Below are positions 60,710-64,000 of a stretch of DNA of 64,000 bases, piece by piece. Source of the stretch: Bacteroidota bacterium (lineage in GTDB: Bacteria > Bacteroidota > Bacteroidia > 2-12-FULL-35-15); NCBI GenBank assembly GCA_025963715.1, contig JAOQAG010000051.1:124001-188000 (forward strand), given 5' to 3'. Under the pieces are notes generated by a model. That model did not search any database and was not told the DNA's origin. It saw only the letters and a program-made list of their open reading frames with translations. Both the position numbers and the translations under genes were made by a program. The first letter of the stretch is position 1. Every line of letters starts with the position of its first letter.

Positions 60710-61015
60710 GTGTCTCACTCGTGCCTTTTTATTTAAGGGCGTCCCGCCCTTGAGATGTTAATGATGGCAAGATGCCATCGAATAGCTGGTCACGGGTGGG
60801 ACACTCGCGACTGCTGCGTCTCACTCGCGCCTCTCTATTTTAGAGCGTCTTTTGTTGGCGCGAGTGTCCCAACGTGCCTTTTTATTTAAGGGCGTCCCGC
60901 CCTTGAGATGTTAATGATGGCAGGATGCCATCGAATAACTGGTCACGGGTGGGACACCCGCGACTGCCGGAGTATTCTACTCGTGCCGTCTATTTTAGAG
61001 CGTTCCGCTCTTTTA
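60710..61015. repeat. two tandem ~153-base GC-rich repeats
   Basis: A unit containing GTGCCTTTTTATTTAAGGGC, GTCCCGCCCTTGAGATG, GGCAAGATGCCATCGAATA and GGTCACGGGTGGGACAC occurs at 60721 and again at 60874, ~95% identical over ~95 bases. Each unit has internal hairpins (AAGGGCG / CGCCCTT). It is related to 21015-21175 and explains most of the 462-base gap; no gene is present. Confidence 0.88.
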
Positions 61016-61089
61016 AATTCCAATTATTTTAAAAAATCTCCGAACTTTTTTTGAACTTTTACGTAAAAAGGGCAAAACAAACTAAATAT

Positions 61090-61947
61090 ATGTCAAAAAA
61101 TTACTTCCTACACTTTACTGCAGCGGTGATTATCTCCGTATTGATCTCCTGCAGTGGTGATCCTCAAAATAAAGAAATTCCTGTTACAGCAAATGATACA
61201 ACAGCGATCAGGGATTCGGTAAAACCGGTTGTTACTGCAAAAGTGGAAATGGTGATCAGCGATATTCCTTTCCCCTTCGAAATGCTCGAAAATCTTCACA
61301 CTTCCGGTGTGGATTACGATCAGAAAGTGATGAACCCGGTAAGCAATACAACAAAATACAATCAATACAATTCGAAAGCGCTCAACCTGGGTATTTATGG
61401 TGCAGACCTGGCCTATGTGGTAACGTATGAGCAGTTTCAGCAAATTGGCGCATATATTAAAAATGCAAAAAAATTAGCAGAAGACCTAAATATTCCATTT
61501 GCTTTTAACCAAAACATGATGGACCGCTATTCGAAATTCAAAGACAATAAAGATTCATTGACACGTATTGTATACGACTCTTACAGCCAGGTGGATAAAA
61601 CCCTGAAAGGTGATGAGCGCGTGGGAATTGCAGCATTGGTGGTAACCGGCAGCTGGCTGGAAGGTTTGCATCTATCAACGCAAACATTTGTAGATGCTGA
61701 AAAAACAAAAGAGAATGCTGGTTTGTACAAAACGATTTCCGCACAAAAGAAAAGCCTTGCGATTGTTGTAAAATTATTGGATGAGTACAAACAGGATCCT
61801 TACATCGCAAAACTTATTGTTGATCTGGATGACATTGTTTCTTCGTATAGTTCGGCTACATCCAATGTGGTGCTGAATGAACAGGAGCTGATCGTGATCG
61901 ATAAAAAAGTTGATAAATTGAGGGATAGGATTGTGGAAGGGCTATAA
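61090..61947 (+). CDS. lipoprotein of unknown function
   Basis: 285 residues. Lipobox VLISCSG (Cys21), a short Thr/Asp linker, then a mainly helical domain: MVISDIPFPFEMLENLHTSG, LNLGIYGADLAYVVTYEQFQ, IGAYIKNAKKLAEDLNIPFA, ERVGIAALVVTGSWLEGLHL. The pattern is conserved-looking (Bacteroidota-type outer-membrane lipoprotein) but I cannot name a family. ATG 61090 is chosen because it begins the lipoprotein signal. The stop is followed directly by a heptad array. Confidence 0.75.
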   Translation: MSKNYFLHFTAAVIISVLISCSGDPQNKEIPVTANDTTAIRDSVKPVVTAKVEMVISDIPFPFEMLENLHTSGVDYDQKVMNPVSNTTKYNQYNSKALNLGIYGADLAYVVTYEQFQQIGAYIKNAKKLAEDLNIPFAFNQNMMDRYSKFKDNKDSLTRIVYDSYSQVDKTLKGDERVGIAALVVTGSWLEGLHLSTQTFVDAEKTKENAGLYKTISAQKKSLAIVVKLLDEYKQDPYIAKLIVDLDDIVSSYSSATSNVVLNEQELIVIDKKVDKLRDRIVEGL

Positions 61948-61984
61948 GGAGTTTAAGGTTCAAAAGTTTAAAGTTTGCTGTGTG
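61948..61984 (+). repeat. heptad/octad array starting on the base after the lipoprotein stop
   Basis: GGAGTTTA, AGGTTCAA, AAGTTTA, AAGTTTG, CTGTGTG, starting at 61948 right after TAA. It leads into TTGATGCTGTGCGCAG and then the MITE-like element. Confidence 0.75.
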
Positions 61985-62001
61985 TTGATGCTGTGCGCAG
62001 A

Positions 62002-62146
62002 ACACACCCCTAACCCCTCTCAAGAGGGGAATGCATTCTGCAAGCATTCATAACTATATTTCCTGTTTATAATTTTTATTATTAAAAACTATTATTTCAA
62101 ACTGAACGGCGGCAATTCCCCTCTTGAGAGGGGTTAGGGGTGTGTT
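62002..62146. repeat. MITE-like element, CCCCTCTTGAGAGGGG family, copy 4
   Basis: 145 bases; ends ACACACCCCTAACCCCTCTC and GAGAGGGGTTAGGGGTGTGT. The interior TTCTGCAAGCATTCATAACT resembles copy 2, in the same orientation. Confidence 0.9.
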
Positions 62147-62166
62147 AGACATTGTATGCACACAGC

Positions 62167-62997
62167 CTAATAACCTAAATTCTCTTGAGAAAATCTTTTC
62201 AATAAAAAATCTCTTAATTCCTCCAGCTGATCCGTATTGATCAGATCCACACCGCAATCCAGCAGCATTTTCCAAACAATTTCATTTTCGGGCGAAGCCC
62301 ACAGGCGTACTTTTTTTCCCTGCAGATGTGCGATGTTGACATAGGCAATTAATTTTTGTTTCTGATCATCCGGGATCTTTCCTTTTCCTTTCCAGGTAAA
62401 AATGTTGGAACATTTTGTACTTGCAAGCGGACAAATGCTTGTTGCATACTTGTTTTTTTCGACGGATAACAATGATTCATCAATGAATGCAAACCGTGTG
62501 ATTTCGCTGCCAATGCTTTTGTAAGGCTTGTGTCCTGTGAGAATAATGGTAACAGCACCCGGAATTACTTTTCCATTTTCGTAACGTGTGAGCATACTGC
62601 TGTATTTTTCCAGCAATGGTTTTAATGCCGTGTACGTTTGTTCTGCATCTGTTTTTATATCGATGAGTAAAATAACGGGAGTTGCATAATTTGGATAAAT
62701 CCTTCCTTTGTTTTTTGTAACAACATCGTATAATGGTTTTAAATAAAGGGTTTCAAGCGTGTGTTGCTTTTTTAGTAAAGGAGAAATGTGCGCTACGACA
62801 AAACGATTGTGCTTCAAAAAAATATCTGCTTCAAAGCTGGTAAAGCCACAATCCAGAGCATCCTGCAATGGATGTGCATGTTTGTAATCATTATGTGCAT
62901 GCGCATTTGGCAGGGGTAAAACCTGCGCTGTTGCTGTAAAAGAAAAGAAGAATAAAAAAATAATAATGAAAAAATAAATGCGGAGCAGAGGATTCAA
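62167..62997 (-). CDS. exported PI-PLC/glycerophosphodiesterase-like hydrolase
   Basis: 276 residues. N-terminal membrane/signal segment (FFIIIFLFFFSFTATAQ). NAHAHNDYKHAHPLQDALDC and GFTSFEADIFLKHNRFVVAH follow the PI-PLC-like TIM-barrel family (His/Asp/Glu cluster HNDY, EADI), then PVILLIDIKTDAEQTYTALK and VRLWASPENEIVWKMLLDCG. It resembles glycerophosphodiester phosphodiesterases and AIM6-like proteins. The substrate is probably a phosphodiester or lipid in the periplasm; not determined. Confidence 0.8.
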   Translation of the reverse strand: MNPLLRIYFFIIIFLFFFSFTATAQVLPLPNAHAHNDYKHAHPLQDALDCGFTSFEADIFLKHNRFVVAHISPLLKKQHTLETLYLKPLYDVVTKNKGRIYPNYATPVILLIDIKTDAEQTYTALKPLLEKYSSMLTRYENGKVIPGAVTIILTGHKPYKSIGSEITRFAFIDESLLSVEKNKYATSICPLASTKCSNIFTWKGKGKIPDDQKQKLIAYVNIAHLQGKKVRLWASPENEIVWKMLLDCGVDLINTDQLEELRDFLLKRFSQENLGY

Positions 62998-63098
62998 ACG
63001 GCGTTTTTTTGCAGGGGTTAATTATTGATAAAAATCGTGATTTTTATTTTTAAAATGATTATTTTAGTGAAAATTTACTACACAATCACAACCAGATC

Positions 63099-64000
63099 AT
63101 GGCAATTTTAGGTTCAATATTAAAACGAACATTCGAAATACGGGAACGCATACCTAAGATCCGCAAAGTAAACGGCTATAAAAAGCAGGAAAAGGTATTG
63201 CGCAAGCTGCTCACCAAAGCTGAATTTACCGCTTTTGGCGAGCATTATAATTTTTCGAAGATCCTGAGCGAAGAAGATCTTGTGGTGGCTTTTCAGAAGG
63301 GAGTGGATACGCACGATTACAATGCCATGTTTAAAAAATGGTGGTACCGTGCTGTAAATGGCGAGGCTTACGTGACCTGGCCAAAGCGTGTCAAATATTT
63401 TGCATTAAGCTCCGGTACTTCCGAAGCGGCAAGTAAATACATCCCGGTTACCGGCGATATGCTGCGCGCGATCCAGAAGGCAAGCATCCGCCAGATGATT
63501 TCGCAGGGACAATATGATTTTCCGAAAGAACATTATGAGCGCGGCATGTTAATGCTGGGCGGAAGCACGCATTTGAATTATAACGGGACTTATTTTGAAG
63601 GCGATCTGAGCGGCATCACTGCAAAGAAGATCCCTTTCTTTTTTCAGCATTATTACAAACCCGGAAACCGCATCGCCAAGGAGCGCAACTGGGATCAAAA
63701 GCTGGAAGAGATTACATTAAAAGCAAAAGACTGGGACATTGGCATTGTGGTGGGCGTTCCTGCATGGGTGCAGATCCTGTTTGAAAAGATCATTGATCAT
63801 TACAAAGTGGAAACGATCCACGATATCTGGCCAAACCTTGCAGCGTATGTGCATGGCGGCGTTGCGATCGCTCCGTATAAAAAAGGCTTTGAAAAATTAC
63901 TGGGAAAACCAATCGTGTATTCCGATTCATATCTTGCTTCGGAAGGCTTGATCGGTTATCAAAACCGTCCGAATGCCACTGGAATTGCGCTGGTGCTGGA
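63099..64000 (+). CDS. GH3-family acyl-adenylating enzyme (3' end outside window)
   Basis: The open frame from ATG 63099 (MAILGSILKRTFEIRERIPK) runs to the end of the window: ~300 residues of a usually ~500-residue protein. VKYFALSSGTSEAASKYIPV contains the GH3/ANL ATP-binding SSGTS motif. GGSTHLN, VGVPAWVQILFEKIIDHYK and VYSDSYLASEGLIGYQ fit bacterial GH3 auxin-responsive-promoter-family proteins, which adenylate carboxylates and couple them to amines or amino acids. Bacterial substrates are largely unknown. No stop is seen, so integrity beyond 64000 cannot be judged. Confidence 0.85.
   Translation, partial: MAILGSILKRTFEIRERIPKIRKVNGYKKQEKVLRKLLTKAEFTAFGEHYNFSKILSEEDLVVAFQKGVDTHDYNAMFKKWWYRAVNGEAYVTWPKRVKYFALSSGTSEAASKYIPVTGDMLRAIQKASIRQMISQGQYDFPKEHYERGMLMLGGSTHLNYNGTYFEGDLSGITAKKIPFFFQHYYKPGNRIAKERNWDQKLEEITLKAKDWDIGIVVGVPAWVQILFEKIIDHYKVETIHDIWPNLAAYVHGGVAIAPYKKGFEKLLGKPIVYSDSYLASEGLIGYQNRPNATGIALVL

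Noticed and set aside
1..64000. CRISPR array
   Set aside because: The tandem arrays have 7-8-base units without spacers; the dispersed palindromes are not regularly spaced and no cas genes are present.
1..64000. tRNA, rRNA, tmRNA or RNase P RNA genes
   Set aside because: I scanned the intergenic regions by eye for tRNA T-loop (GTTCGAxTC) and other conserved signatures and found no cloverleaf. A covariance-model search would be decisive.

Overview
The window is a stretch of chromosome from a member of the Bacteroidota, probably an uncultured, free-living aerobic or facultative lineage outside the order Bacteroidales. The evidence is: a C-terminal type IX secretion (T9SS) sorting domain with a YPNP motif, a T9SS plug protein and a PorE-like TPR/propeller/OmpA protein; GIN-domain, DUF1573 and WG-repeat proteins; signal peptides ending in AQ; TAnnTTTG-type -7 promoter boxes with almost no Shine-Dalgarno sites; and moderate-to-low GC. 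No rRNA, tRNA, transposase, integrase, phage structural module or CRISPR array is visible, and codon texture is even, so this looks like core chromosome rather than a mobile island.

Layout. 1-4.4 kb: secreted and surface proteins (tail of a fibre-like protein, a T9SS cargo, a 959-residue collagen-like protein with a YadA-type head and an S74 chaperone tail). 4.5-13.3 kb: DUF3467, a C1B peptidase, a SPOR-like protein, a YcaQ-type glycosylase, small unknowns, DNA polymerase IV and a PP2C-type phosphatase. 13.4-25.2 kb: PA0069-type radical SAM protein, GNAT, TcdA plus a TatD-like hydrolase, a Spy-like protein, the fused acyl-CoA mutase IcmF, a HigBA-type toxin-antitoxin pair, a PF10023 peptidase, a YdcF protein and an L,D-transpeptidase. 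25.3-34.6 kb: valS, two DUF1573 proteins, an aminotransferase, a CheY-like regulator, a frameshifted M23/LysM peptidase, a NUDIX hydrolase and a small membrane protein. 34.7-43.4 kb: WG-repeat protein, intact M23/LysM peptidase, cyclophilin, M61 peptidase, LytS/LytTR two-component pair and a PAP2-related membrane protein. 43.7-50.2 kb: AcpH, MazG, then a tight envelope operon (PagL-type deacylase, GIN lipoprotein, headless LTA-synthase-like membrane protein, T9SS plug) and ApaG. 50.5-64 kb: NUDIX, PHB-depolymerase-like esterase, MnmD, PorE-like OmpA protein, TPR protein, DUF885 lipoprotein, M42 peptidase, a lipoprotein, a PI-PLC-like hydrolase and the start of a GH3-family protein.

The functional themes are envelope biogenesis and secretion (T9SS parts, peptidoglycan M23, SPOR and L,D-transpeptidase, lipid A deacylase), peptide turnover (C1B, M61, M42, PF10023, DUF885) and repair or housecleaning of DNA and nucleotides (YcaQ, DinB, MazG, NUDIX).

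The most unusual content is intergenic. Degenerate tandem arrays with a 7- or 8-base period (AGTTCAA-type, CTAACGA-type, GTAGACA-type, TTCATTGG-type and others) start at, or overlap, the stop codons of at least ten genes on both strands, and in several cases supply the stop codon. They are often joined to palindromic elements from other families (CCCCTCTTGAGAGGGG, GTCATTGCGAG, ATCCCGGG, CGCAAAGG, CCACAGATTCAC, GGCGCCAGGC), giving modular composite repeats. I consider this the best candidate here for something not previously described. Other points worth checking are a 142-bp tandem duplication that separated two formerly overlapping convergent genes, an A6-run frameshift in the M23 gene, a gene framed by about 150-bp direct repeats, and the truncated sulfatase-family gene inside the T9SS plug operon. 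All assignments are by reading the sequence and from knowledge of the families; no database search was run.
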